A DNA stretch of 64,000 nt from assembly GCF_042660285.1 (NCBI RefSeq), contig NZ_JBHSTP010000001.1, positions 186,001-250,000 on the forward strand. Reading direction: 5' to 3'. The notes under the pieces are model-generated. The model was not told the DNA's origin and made no database searches. It saw only the letters and a program-made list of their open reading frames with translations. Shown here piece by piece: positions 42,089-49,775 of this stretch (positions are counted from its first letter, which is position 1; each line of letters begins with the position of its first letter). Made by a program: the position numbers and the translations under genes. The DNA comes from Luethyella okanaganae (GTDB lineage Bacteria; Actinomycetota; Actinomycetes; Actinomycetales; Microbacteriaceae).

Positions 42089-43078
42089 TCAGGGGCTGAG
42101 GAGGCGGCGGAGCCAGGAGATGCGCGCGGCGAGTGCGGCGCGGGTGATCTCCGCATCGGGGGCATAGATGTCGAAACCGTGGAAGCCGCCGGACCAGATG
42201 TGCAGCTCGGCCTGACCGCCGACCGCCCAGATCCGGCTCGCGTAGTCGACGTTCTCGTCGCGGAACAGCTCGGCGCTGCCGGCCTCGATGAACGCGGGCG
42301 GCAGTCCCGAGAGGTCGCTCGCCCGTGCGGGGGCGGCGTAGGGTGAGGCATCCGGGGTGCCGGCGGCCTCGCCGAGCAGTGCCTCCCAGCCGAACAGGTT
42401 GGCCTTCCTGGTCCACGTGCCGACCCCGTCGTACTGGTGGCTTGCGATGGTGGTGTTCGTATCGTCGATCATCGGACAGAGCAGCAGTTGACCGGCGATG
42501 CTCGGACCGCCACGGTCGCGGGCGAGCAGCGCGACTCCCGCGCTCAGGCCTCCGCCAGCGCTGCCTCCCATCACGACGATCCTGGCGGGATCCACACCGA
42601 GCGATGCGGCGTTCTTCGCCATCCACGACAGGCCCGCGTAGCAGTCCTCGACGGGCGCAGGGTGCGGATGCTCCGGCGCGAGACGGTATTCGACGTTGGC
42701 AGCGATGACGCCGAGCTCGAGCACGAGGCCGACGAGTCTGTCGGTGTCCATGAAGCGGTTTCCGAGCATCATGCCGCCGCCGTGGATGTTGAGCAGGCCG
42801 GGCACGGCCGCACGGCCCGCGGCGGTTCGTGCTGCGTGCCCGCTCGGCGAGAACACGGTCACCTCGAGGTCCGGCGCGCCGGCGGGGCCGGGAACGATCC
42901 GCTCCTCGAACTCGACCGCGCGGTCTCCGATCACCGTGGCGACGGACGGAACCGACCGCGTCATGGCGGCCCGCAAGGCCGGTAGATTCTCAGTGGTGAA
43001 CGGGGTTTCCTCGCTGACTGTCATCGCGGTGAAGACGAGTTCGAGTTCCGGATCGAAGGGGACGCTGGCGATGGTCAT
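42089..43078 (-). CDS. HSL-family esterase, copy 2
   Basis: 329 residues. LLNIHGGGMMLGNR, GGSAGGGLSAGVALLARDR, FRDENVDYASRIW and WSGGFHGFDIY give the oxyanion hole, Ser, Asp and His. The block of active-site and cap residues is shared with the downstream copy at 41016-41987, separated by 101 bp. Both are on the same strand and probably in one transcript with the AKR and alcohol dehydrogenase upstream. Confidence 0.88.
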   Translation of the reverse strand: MTIASVPFDPELELVFTAMTVSEETPFTTENLPALRAAMTRSVPSVATVIGDRAVEFEERIVPGPAGAPDLEVTVFSPSGHAARTAAGRAAVPGLLNIHGGGMMLGNRFMDTDRLVGLVLELGVIAANVEYRLAPEHPHPAPVEDCYAGLSWMAKNAASLGVDPARIVVMGGSAGGGLSAGVALLARDRGGPSIAGQLLLCPMIDDTNTTIASHQYDGVGTWTRKANLFGWEALLGEAAGTPDASPYAAPARASDLSGLPPAFIEAGSAELFRDENVDYASRIWAVGGQAELHIWSGGFHGFDIYAPDAEITRAALAARISWLRRLLSP

Positions 43079-43152
43079 GGTGTGCTTTCGGTGGGGGATG
43101 CGGGTGAGGCGGGAGGTGTGCGCAGCGACGGTCGGCTGTCTGGCTGCATCGT

Positions 43153-44121
43153 TCAGGGGCCTTCCGGGTCGACGACGCCCTCGTCCGCCCAGAAGGGTGT
43201 CACGAGCTCGCGCAGCTCTGCCGCGCCGATCCGGTCCACGAGCTCGACAGCCGCAAGGTTCTGCCGAAGTTGCTCGACGCGGCTCGCGCCGAAGAGGGTG
43301 CTCGTATTGGCGGGATGGGTCAGTGTGAAGGCGACGCAGAGCTGGGCTGGGCTCGCGCCGAACCGGTCGGCGACCGAGGCGATGCCCGCGGTCGACGCGA
43401 TGATGCGTTCCCGGATGCCGCCGGGGTCGCGCCCGACCTCGCGGCCTGGGGCGAGGTTTCCGGCGAGGATGCCGCCCTCGAGCACGTCGGATGCCTGCAT
43501 GGTGAGGCCCTGTGCGAAGAGTCGAGCGAAGGGTCCTCCGTCGGGGATCGAGCGTCGCGAGACGCTGTACTTGAGTTGGGCGATCTGCGGTCCGGGCACG
43601 CCCTCGGTCGCCGCGATGTCGATGAGCGACTGGATGTTGCCGGCCGACCAGTTGTTGACGCCCCAGGTGCGGATGAGACCGTCCTCGGCGAGCCGGGCGA
43701 GATCGAGCACGAGATCGCGCAGCTCGACGTCGTCGCGCCGCAGATCGCCGAGCACGACGAGGTCGGCGTGCTCGCAGCCGACCCGGAACAGGGAGCGTTC
43801 GAGTTGTGGGCGGAATCCGTCGTCGTCGTAGCCCTCGAGCCAGAGCTTCGACGAGAGCAGATAGTCCTCGCGGGCGATCCCGGCGGCGCGGACGATTGCC
43901 GAGAACAGCACATCGGTGAACACGGGCGGCTGAGCGTCGCGGAATCCGTAGACGCCGACATCGAAGAGGTTGATGCCGCTGTCGACGGCGTGGTGCAGCA
44001 TCTCGACCGCTTCGCCGAAGTCCATGCGGTCGTAAGTATGCCAGGAGCCGAGCGAGAGCACGGACGCCTCGATTCCGGTCACGCCGATGGGGCGCTTCGG
44101 TACGCTCACGGGTGCTGACAT
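43153..44121 (-). CDS. Aldo/keto reductase-fold protein, copy 1
   Basis: 322 residues from ATG 44121 (the frame extends far upstream only as an artefact). (alpha/beta)8 AKR fold: FDVGVYG gives the Asp and Tyr of the tetrad, SSKLWLEGY the Lys. At the position of the catalytic His ('LH') the sequence reads VVLGDLRRDD, so His is replaced by Gly. NADPH-site features are kept (WGVNNWSAGNI, QLKYSVSRRS, LFGASRVEQLRQN). Catalysis may be altered. Homologous to the gene at 47755-48720. Confidence 0.85.
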   Translation of the reverse strand: MSAPVSVPKRPIGVTGIEASVLSLGSWHTYDRMDFGEAVEMLHHAVDSGINLFDVGVYGFRDAQPPVFTDVLFSAIVRAAGIAREDYLLSSKLWLEGYDDDGFRPQLERSLFRVGCEHADLVVLGDLRRDDVELRDLVLDLARLAEDGLIRTWGVNNWSAGNIQSLIDIAATEGVPGPQIAQLKYSVSRRSIPDGGPFARLFAQGLTMQASDVLEGGILAGNLAPGREVGRDPGGIRERIIASTAGIASVADRFGASPAQLCVAFTLTHPANTSTLFGASRVEQLRQNLAAVELVDRIGAAELRELVTPFWADEGVVDPEGP

Positions 44122-44147
44122 TGTCGATCTCCTCGTTTGTCGGTGCT

Positions 44148-44183
44148 GGGTCGTGCTGTCGGCATGGGTCGTGCTGTCGGCAT
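44148..44183. repeat. 18-bp tandem duplication
   Basis: GGGTCGTGCTGTCGGCAT occurs twice in tandem, with a third, partial copy (GGTGCTGTCGG) after it, in the 74-bp gap between the alcohol dehydrogenase and the AKR. Confidence 0.9.
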
Positions 44184-44195
44184 GGTGCTGTCGGT

Positions 44196-45305
44196 TCAGG
44201 GCAGACGCGGATCGATGACCGCCTTGATCTCGTGCAGGCGGCTCATGGCGGCGACCTTCTCTGAGGCGCTGGAGAGCCCGACTGCTTCGCTGAAGAGGTC
44301 GTCCCACGGCATCCGTTCGGGGAAGGCGCGGAAGAACTCGATGGCGCGGTAGTAGTCGGAGATGTCGCCGTTGAGCGAGCCGACGATCGTGAGCTCCTTG
44401 CCCATGACAGTGCCGAGCGCGATGGGGTCGCCGACAGGCCCTGTGCTGCCGACGATGACGATCGTCCCTCGCTGGGCCGTCATGGCGACCGCCTCCGGGC
44501 CGACGCTCGGCGCACCGGCGAAGTCGAGCACGAGATCGGCGCCCTGCCCGTCGGTGAGCTCGAGAACGCGGGCGATCGTCGCCTCGGAGCCGCCCGCGAT
44601 GTCGATGGCTGCGTCGGCGCCGAAGCGTTGTGCCATAGTCAGGCGGTCGGCCGGTGCGCCGACCGAGATCACGGTGCCGGCGCCCGAGATGCGGGCGACC
44701 GCCGTCGCGAAGATGCCGAGGGCTCCGGAGCCCTGCACGACGACGCGGGAGCCGGGTCGCACCGGGCCGGCGCGGCCGAACGCACGCAATACGGTCTTGG
44801 CCGCGCAACCGGCCATCGCGGCCCACGTGTCCTTCACCTCCGTTGGCAGCAGCAGCTTGGCCGCGCCGGGCGTGACGTAGCAGTACTCGACGAGCCCCGC
44901 GGTGGCGTAGGGCGGCACGTCGGAGCGCTGCAGGAAGCCGTAGCCGCGGCGCGAGCAGGCCACCGGCTCGCGCAACACCGTGCAGGCGAAGCACTCTCCG
45001 CACGTCGACTCCGACCAGCCGATGCGATCGCCGACCGCGATGCTGCGGCCCAGCGCATCCGTCGTATCGCCGCCGACAGCGACAACCTCGCCGACCATCT
45101 CGTGGCCGAGGATCATCGGCAGCATGCCGGGAAAGCTCATCTTCCCCGACCAGATCTCGATGTCGGTGCCGCACAGGGTGGTGCAGGCGATCCGGACGAG
45201 TGCCGCCCCGGGTTCGATCGCTGCCGGCAGCGGCACGTCGCGCATGGCAAGTGCCTCTCCGTGCGCGGTCAGCACCGCTGCACGGGTGGAGGTGGGGATC
45301 GTCAT
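44196..45305 (-). CDS. Zinc-dependent alcohol dehydrogenase (MDR family)
   Basis: 369 residues from ATG 45305 (AAGGAG upstream). Catalytic zinc: TTLCGTDIEIWSG and GHEMVGEV. Structural zinc: four cysteines in TCGECFACTVLREPVAC. Rossmann motif VVVQGSGALGIFATAVARI. It oxidises an alcohol or polyol with NAD(P)+. A CTAC-N4-GTTG operator-like site lies in the divergent promoter it shares with the amidohydrolase gene. First gene of the leftward run ADH-AKR-esterases. Confidence 0.9.
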   Translation of the reverse strand: MTIPTSTRAAVLTAHGEALAMRDVPLPAAIEPGAALVRIACTTLCGTDIEIWSGKMSFPGMLPMILGHEMVGEVVAVGGDTTDALGRSIAVGDRIGWSESTCGECFACTVLREPVACSRRGYGFLQRSDVPPYATAGLVEYCYVTPGAAKLLLPTEVKDTWAAMAGCAAKTVLRAFGRAGPVRPGSRVVVQGSGALGIFATAVARISGAGTVISVGAPADRLTMAQRFGADAAIDIAGGSEATIARVLELTDGQGADLVLDFAGAPSVGPEAVAMTAQRGTIVIVGSTGPVGDPIALGTVMGKELTIVGSLNGDISDYYRAIEFFRAFPERMPWDDLFSEAVGLSSASEKVAAMSRLHEIKAVIDPRLP

Positions 45306-45364
45306 CGAATGCTCCTTCCGACGTCGATCGCGACATTGTCGGGGCGCCGTCATCTTCGGATATT

Positions 45365-45376
45365 CTACATATGTTG
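45365..45376. promoter_or_regulatory. Candidate operator, ADH/amidohydrolase promoter
   Basis: CTACATATGTTG followed by AC. The extended form CTACANNNGTTGAC is shared with 49694-49705 and 51733-51744 (both on the minus strand). It lies in the 102-bp gap between two divergent genes. Confidence 0.45.
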
Positions 45377-45407
45377 ACCAAAATTGCGAACCTCTCGAGG
45401 AGGAGAC

Positions 45408-46823
45408 GTGCAGCATGTGGAACGTGAGAGTGCCGACGGGCCGGCGGAGCTGGTGTTCTTAGGCGGAACGGTGCACACCCTGGGCACGGGAGAACGTGCT
45501 GCTGCCACCGCTCTTGCCGTCAGGCACGGGCGAGTGACCCGGGTCGGGCGTGACGAGGAGGTCGTTCAGCAGATCGGGCGCAAGACCCGCGTGGTCGAGC
45601 TCTCCGGGCGGGCCGTCATCCCCGGAATCAACGACTCGCACATGCATGCCACCTGGCTCGGGGCGATGTGGCCACGCACGATCTTCGACACCGCGGGAGC
45701 CCTCGCGCCCGTCGATCCCGAGGGCGAGGCCGGGCACGCCACCGGGCCGCGGCTCGGCACGAGGGGGGAGCGCCGTGCCGCCATCCTGGCCGCCGGTCGG
45801 CTCGCGGCAACGTTGGGCATTACGAGCTATACGGAACCGGGTCTCGGCCCCGGCGAGGACGACGGACCGACCGGATGCTTCGGACAGGCCGTCTTCGAGG
45901 AGTACGTCGCGCTCGAAGCGGAGCGCCTGCTCCTGGCTCGTGTCAATGTGCTCCTGCTGTTCGGGGAGCTCGATGGGCCGAGCCATCTGCACGACTACGT
46001 CGACGGAATGCGCGGCGCGTCGCGCGAGACCGCGCGGCCGGCATGGCTGCGCATCGCCGGTGTCAAGATCTTCGCCGACGGGATCCCGCCGATGCATACC
46101 GCCTGGACGCACGGGCGCTATCCTGACGGCACATCAGGGAGGCTCATGGTGAGCGGACTCGACGACGCCGAGCGTGAAGCGAATCTACGCAGCATGATCA
46201 GGGTCGCACATCGCGCCGGCTACCAGGTGGGCGTGCATGCCACCGGGGATCGCAGCATCGCCGTCGCCGTGGACGCCGTGGCCGAAGCCATGCGCGAGCA
46301 CCGCGTGGACCTGCGTCACTATGTGATCCACGGCGACCTCGTGACCGCGGAGGTTCTCGGTTCCATGGCGGAGAACGGCATGGGGCTCAACGTGCAGCCC
46401 GGCATCGCGGTCAAGACGAGCGGTTGGGTGGCCGGGGTGCTCGGCGAGGATGCGGCCGGCTCGGCCTGGCCCATCGCCGACGCCCTCGCATCCGGGGTCA
46501 ACGTGTGCCTCAGCTCGGACGCCCCTGTGCTCTCGCCGGACTGGCGCGAAGGGATCGCCGCGGCCGACGCCTGGATGGGACCGGCGAAGGGTGGCGAACA
46601 GGTGGCGCGCATGCTGGCTCTGCTGCGCGCCTACACGGTCGCTCCCGCGCGCCAGGATGGCGCCGACGGCTGGAAGGGAACACTCGACGATGGCAGGGTC
46701 GCCGACCTCTGCGTGCTCGCGACGGATCCGATAACGGTTGCACCCGCCGAGCTTCCCTCCGTGCCGATCGATATGACGGTCGTCGACGGAGAGGTCGTGT
46801 TCGAGCGCGCCCATTCGTCGTGA
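45408..46823 (+). CDS. YtcJ-type amidohydrolase, copy 1
   Basis: 471 residues from GTG 45408 with GAGGAGGAG 3-10 nt upstream. Amidohydrolase_3 family: LVFLGGTVHTLGTGER, metal-binding HxH in GINDSHMHATWLG, later metal histidines in VGVHATGDRSIA and YVIHGDLV, and the metal Asp in LSSDAPVLSPDWREG. Hydrolyses amide or related C-N bonds; such proteins show amidase activity but the natural substrate is rarely known. Its stop codon lies inside an 18-bp-stem hairpin. A second, larger member lies at 51815-53473. Confidence 0.86.
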   Translation: MQHVERESADGPAELVFLGGTVHTLGTGERAAATALAVRHGRVTRVGRDEEVVQQIGRKTRVVELSGRAVIPGINDSHMHATWLGAMWPRTIFDTAGALAPVDPEGEAGHATGPRLGTRGERRAAILAAGRLAATLGITSYTEPGLGPGEDDGPTGCFGQAVFEEYVALEAERLLLARVNVLLLFGELDGPSHLHDYVDGMRGASRETARPAWLRIAGVKIFADGIPPMHTAWTHGRYPDGTSGRLMVSGLDDAEREANLRSMIRVAHRAGYQVGVHATGDRSIAVAVDAVAEAMREHRVDLRHYVIHGDLVTAEVLGSMAENGMGLNVQPGIAVKTSGWVAGVLGEDAAGSAWPIADALASGVNVCLSSDAPVLSPDWREGIAAADAWMGPAKGGEQVARMLALLRAYTVAPARQDGADGWKGTLDDGRVADLCVLATDPITVAPAELPSVPIDMTVVDGEVVFERAHSS

Positions 46824-46876
46824 GCCGGCAGTCGTCGCCCTTATGGGAGGGTCGGAGCGGCGACGACTGCCGGCTC
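46822..46876. terminator. Perfect 18-bp hairpin between amidohydrolase and SDR
   Basis: Arms 46822-46839 and 46859-46876 (GAGCCGGCAGTCGTCGCC and its complement) match perfectly around a 19-base loop. The left arm overlaps the amidohydrolase stop codon. It serves convergent genes as a two-way terminator. Confidence 0.75.
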
Positions 46877-46902
46877 GGTGGTCGCCTATCGCAGGCCCCG
46901 AA

Positions 46903-47643
46903 TCAGGCCAGTAGCTGGCCGCCGTCGATCTGCAGGCTCGTGCCGGTGATGTGAGCGGCACCCGGACCGGCGAGGAACACCACGGCCGGCGCGATGTCGC
47001 CGATCTCGGCCAGCCGGCCCAGTGGGATGCGGGACTCCCAGGCGGTGCGCGCGGGCGACCCTTCCGGCATCCCGAGCCGCAGCATCGGCGTGAGCACGGG
47101 CCCGGGGGCGACCGCGTTCACCCTGATGCCGTTCTCGGCGAGCTCGATCGCTGCCCAGCGGGTGAGCGAATCCACGGCGGCTTTGCTCGACTCGTAGCCG
47201 CCCATCCCCGGGGTGGGCTGACGTGCCCCGATCGACGAGACATTGACGATCGCGCCGGCGGTGCCGGCTTCGATCATGTGCCTGGCCACAGCCTGGGTGA
47301 CGAGGAAGGTTCCCAGCACATTGACCCGCAGGATCCCCTCGTAGTCTGTGACGGAGAGCTCGGTGAGGCGTCCGTGCACCGAGAGTATCCCGGCGTTGTT
47401 GACGAGCACGTCGACCGGCCCGGCCTGGGCGGTCACGGTGTCGATCACGTTCTGAACGGCCGTGGAATCGGCGATGTCGACGGCGATGGCGGTCGCGCCG
47501 ATCTCCCGCGCCGTCACGGCGAGGGCTGCGGCGTCGACGTCGACGATGATAACCCGGTCGCCGTTCGCGATGAAGGCCTCGGCGATTCCGCGGCCGATGC
47601 CGCCTGCGCCTCCTGTGATGAGAACGGTGCGTGAGTCGGTCAC
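46903..47643 (-). CDS. SDR-family oxidoreductase
   Basis: 246 residues, classical SDR. VLITGGAGGIGRGIAEAFI (NAD(P) site), VDVLVNNAG, catalytic Ser in NVSSIGARQ and Tyr-Lys in YESSKAAVD. GTG start at 47643 with CAGGAG upstream. It shares a divergent promoter with an AKR gene; that region holds a CTAC-type palindrome. Substrate unknown; a role in the same pathway as the AKR is inferred from this pairing. Confidence 0.88.
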   Translation of the reverse strand: MTDSRTVLITGGAGGIGRGIAEAFIANGDRVIIVDVDAAALAVTAREIGATAIAVDIADSTAVQNVIDTVTAQAGPVDVLVNNAGILSVHGRLTELSVTDYEGILRVNVLGTFLVTQAVARHMIEAGTAGAIVNVSSIGARQPTPGMGGYESSKAAVDSLTRWAAIELAENGIRVNAVAPGPVLTPMLRLGMPEGSPARTAWESRIPLGRLAEIGDIAPAVVFLAGPGAAHITGTSLQIDGGQLLA

Positions 47644-47708
47644 GGTGCGGGACTCCTGTCTGATGCCTGCGCCACATCGGTGTGGTGGGAAGGGGATGGC
47701 GGTATGTT

Positions 47709-47720
47709 ATACGATCGTAG
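47709..47720. promoter_or_regulatory. Candidate operator, SDR/AKR promoter
   Basis: ATACGATCGTAG contains the perfect 10-bp palindrome TACGATCGTA and matches the CTAC-N4-GTAG pattern with one change. It is followed by AAAATAAA, a context also found after the site at 49619-49630. It also overlaps the TATACGAT core seen at the hpa operators. Confidence 0.45.
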
Positions 47721-47754
47721 AAAATAAAGCGATGTCGTTTACAGGAGGGCAGCC

Positions 47755-48720
47755 ATGAGCACCGCAGGATCCGTCCCCACTCGACGTCTCGGGCCTGACG
47801 GCCCCGAGGTGCCCGTGTTCGCACTCGGCTCGTGGAACACCTGGGATCGGATGGGGTTCGACGACTCCGTCGCGCTCATCCGGCGTGCCGTCGAGCTCGG
47901 CGCGGCGTTCTTCGACGTCGCCCACTACGACATGGGGCCGCACGCCGAGAACGCCCGCACTGACCTCATCTTCGGCGAGGCGGTGCGGGCCGCCGGGCTC
48001 GCGCGCGAGGACTACCTGCTGTGCGGCAAGCTGTGGCTCTGGGAGTATCCGGCAACGGGCTTCGAACAGCAGCTCGTCACCTCGCTCGACCGCATCGGCA
48101 TCGAGAAAGCCGACATGGTCGTCGTCGGCGACTACATGAGCCCGATCGACGCGAGAGCGATCGTGATCGACGTCGCCGCCCAGATCGCCGCCGGACGCTT
48201 CGACACCTGGGGCGTCAACAACTGGGCCATCGCCGATCTGCGCGTGGCCCTCGAGTTCGCCGAGGCGGAGGGGCTCACGGCTCCGAGTTTCGCTCAGCTG
48301 AAGTACGGGCTCGTGCGCCGCTCTATGGCCGAGGGCGAGCACTACGGCGAGTTGTTCGCCTCTGGTCGGATCGCGCTGCAGGCGTCCGACGTGTTCGAGG
48401 GCGGCATCCTCGCGGGCAAGCTCGCGCCGGTGCGCAAGATCGGTGCGGATGTCGGTGCAATCCGTGAGCGCATCGTCGCGGCCTATCCCGAGGTGCGGCG
48501 CATCGCCGAGGGCTTCGATGCGACCCCAACGCAACTCGGCATCGCGTTCTGCCTGGCCAATCCGGCTACGGCGAATGTGTTGTTCGGCGTCTCCAGCCGC
48601 GCCCAGCTCGAAGACAATCTCGGTGCCATCGACCTGCTCGACCGGGTCGGCGCCGGAGCGGTGCGTGCGGCCACGGCGGAGTTCTGGCTCGACCGCGCGG
48701 TCAACGCCGACGGCACGTGA
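47755..48720 (+). CDS. Aldo/keto reductase-fold protein, copy 2
   Basis: 321 residues, AGGAGGG 5 nt before the ATG. Homologous along its length to 43153-44121: ALGSWNTWDRMGF, FDVAHYDMGP (tetrad Asp and Tyr), CGKLWLWEY (Lys), WGVNNWAIADL, QLKYGLVRRS. The catalytic His position reads VVVGDYMSP, again Gly instead of His, so the change is a property of this pair. NADP-type C-terminal LFGVSSRAQLEDN. Reductase or lyase activity on an unknown substrate. Confidence 0.85.
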   Translation: MSTAGSVPTRRLGPDGPEVPVFALGSWNTWDRMGFDDSVALIRRAVELGAAFFDVAHYDMGPHAENARTDLIFGEAVRAAGLAREDYLLCGKLWLWEYPATGFEQQLVTSLDRIGIEKADMVVVGDYMSPIDARAIVIDVAAQIAAGRFDTWGVNNWAIADLRVALEFAEAEGLTAPSFAQLKYGLVRRSMAEGEHYGELFASGRIALQASDVFEGGILAGKLAPVRKIGADVGAIRERIVAAYPEVRRIAEGFDATPTQLGIAFCLANPATANVLFGVSSRAQLEDNLGAIDLLDRVGAGAVRAATAEFWLDRAVNADGT

Positions 48721-48727
48721 TGTCATT

Positions 48728-48799
48728 GCCGAGAGCGTCCCTTTCCGACGAGTGTTGCCGGTAGAGCGGGCACACTCGTCGGAAAAGGGCACGCTCGGC
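48728..48799. terminator. Long hairpin between AKR and hydrolase genes
   Basis: Arms 48728-48754 and 48773-48799 pair almost perfectly over 27 positions. The inner portion TTTCCGACGAGTG / CACTCGTCGGAAA is identical to the hairpin at 35606-35671. It lies between convergent stops and probably terminates both transcripts. Confidence 0.8.
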
Positions 48800-48816
48800 C
48801 TCGAACTCGCGAGCCG

Positions 48817-49557
48817 CTAGTCGAGGAAGGCAAGGGCGAGGGCGCGGAATTCGGCACTGTCGAGCGCGCCGCGATGATCGCCGGGGACGCTTGCGAACTC
48901 GGCGTCGTCGATCAGCGCGACGAGGTCCTCGACTCCGTCGGTCAGCTGGTCGTCTCGACCGGCCACGAACAGCGCCGGAACGACCGGCGCCGATTCCGTC
49001 GGTCGAAAGGGCTCGCTCGCGAGGCCGGCGATGCAATGCGCGAGCGACGCGGTGTCGCGACCGGGCGCCGAGATCATCTGTGCCATGAAGCCGGTGAGCG
49101 ACGGGCCAGGTTCCGCATCGCCGGCTATCACCCGTTCGAGTTCCGGCAGATCGACGCCGAGGAAGGGCTCGAAAGGGCTGAGCCCACCCAGCACGAGGCG
49201 GCGCACGCGGCCGGATGACGCGGCGGGGAGATCCCAGGCGAGACGAGCCCCGAGCGAATAGCCGATCACGTCGACCTGCTCGGCTCCGCTGGCGTCGATG
49301 ACGGCGTCGATCGCAGCGAGGATCCGGTGCGTCGCGGCATCCGCGGTGCTCGTGACGGCTTGGCTTTCGCCATGACCGGGGAGGTCGGGCACGATCGCGG
49401 TTCGCCCGGTGCCCGTGAGTGCAGTGGCCCAGCCTGTGTCGATCCAGTCCTCGGCACCGCTCGACACGAAGCCGTGCAGCAGGAGCACGGGTGGTCTGGA
49501 GTCGTTCGACGCAGCTCTGAGGATCCGTGTCGAGAGGGGTGCGGGAGGGGGAGTCAT
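48817..49557 (-). CDS. Alpha/beta hydrolase (enol-lactonase-like)
   Basis: 246 residues. LLLHGFVSSGAEDWIDTGWATAL, PDLPGHGESQ, nucleophile elbow IGYSLGARLA, Asp in VAGRDDQLTDG and His in VPGDHRGALD. It resembles 29696-30445 in the opening HGF-S...W--TGW--AL block. The fold covers 3-oxoadipate enol-lactonases, C-C bond hydrolases and esterases. It is divergent from the methyltransferase-like gene, with two operator-like sites between them. Confidence 0.85.
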   Translation of the reverse strand: MTPPPAPLSTRILRAASNDSRPPVLLLHGFVSSGAEDWIDTGWATALTGTGRTAIVPDLPGHGESQAVTSTADAATHRILAAIDAVIDASGAEQVDVIGYSLGARLAWDLPAASSGRVRRLVLGGLSPFEPFLGVDLPELERVIAGDAEPGPSLTGFMAQMISAPGRDTASLAHCIAGLASEPFRPTESAPVVPALFVAGRDDQLTDGVEDLVALIDDAEFASVPGDHRGALDSAEFRALALAFLD

Positions 49558-49618
49558 GGCGCTGGTCTCTCTTCGACGATGAATGGGCTCCGGGGAGCCG
49601 ATCGGCCCGCCGGATAGT

Positions 49619-49630
49619 CTATGCTAGTAG
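49619..49630. promoter_or_regulatory. Candidate operator 1, hydrolase/methyltransferase promoter
   Basis: CTATGCTAGTAG (minus strand CTACTAGCATAG) fits CTAC-N4-RTAG and is followed by AAAATAAA exactly as at 47709-47720. Confidence 0.4.
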
Positions 49631-49693
49631 AAAATAAAACGACGACACTCGCCTTCGGGGGAAATGCCAACGGGACACCCTGGCGTTTTTTGT

Positions 49694-49705
49694 CAACGAT
49701 TGTAG
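49694..49705. promoter_or_regulatory. Candidate operator 2, hydrolase/methyltransferase promoter
   Basis: CAACGATTGTAG preceded by GT. On the minus strand it reads CTACAATCGTTGAC, matching CTACANNNGTTGAC, the form seen at 45365 and 51733. Confidence 0.4.
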
Positions 49706-49775
49706 AGTTTCGTCCACCGATCATCGATACGGTGCCGTGCGAGGATGCAGGGGCCGTCACCACGAGGAGAACACC

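Noticed and set aside
44122..45381. A long frame joining the AKR gene to upstream sequence (742 residues in all)
   Set aside because: The upstream part is antiphase reading of the zinc alcohol dehydrogenase; the AKR begins at ATG 44121.
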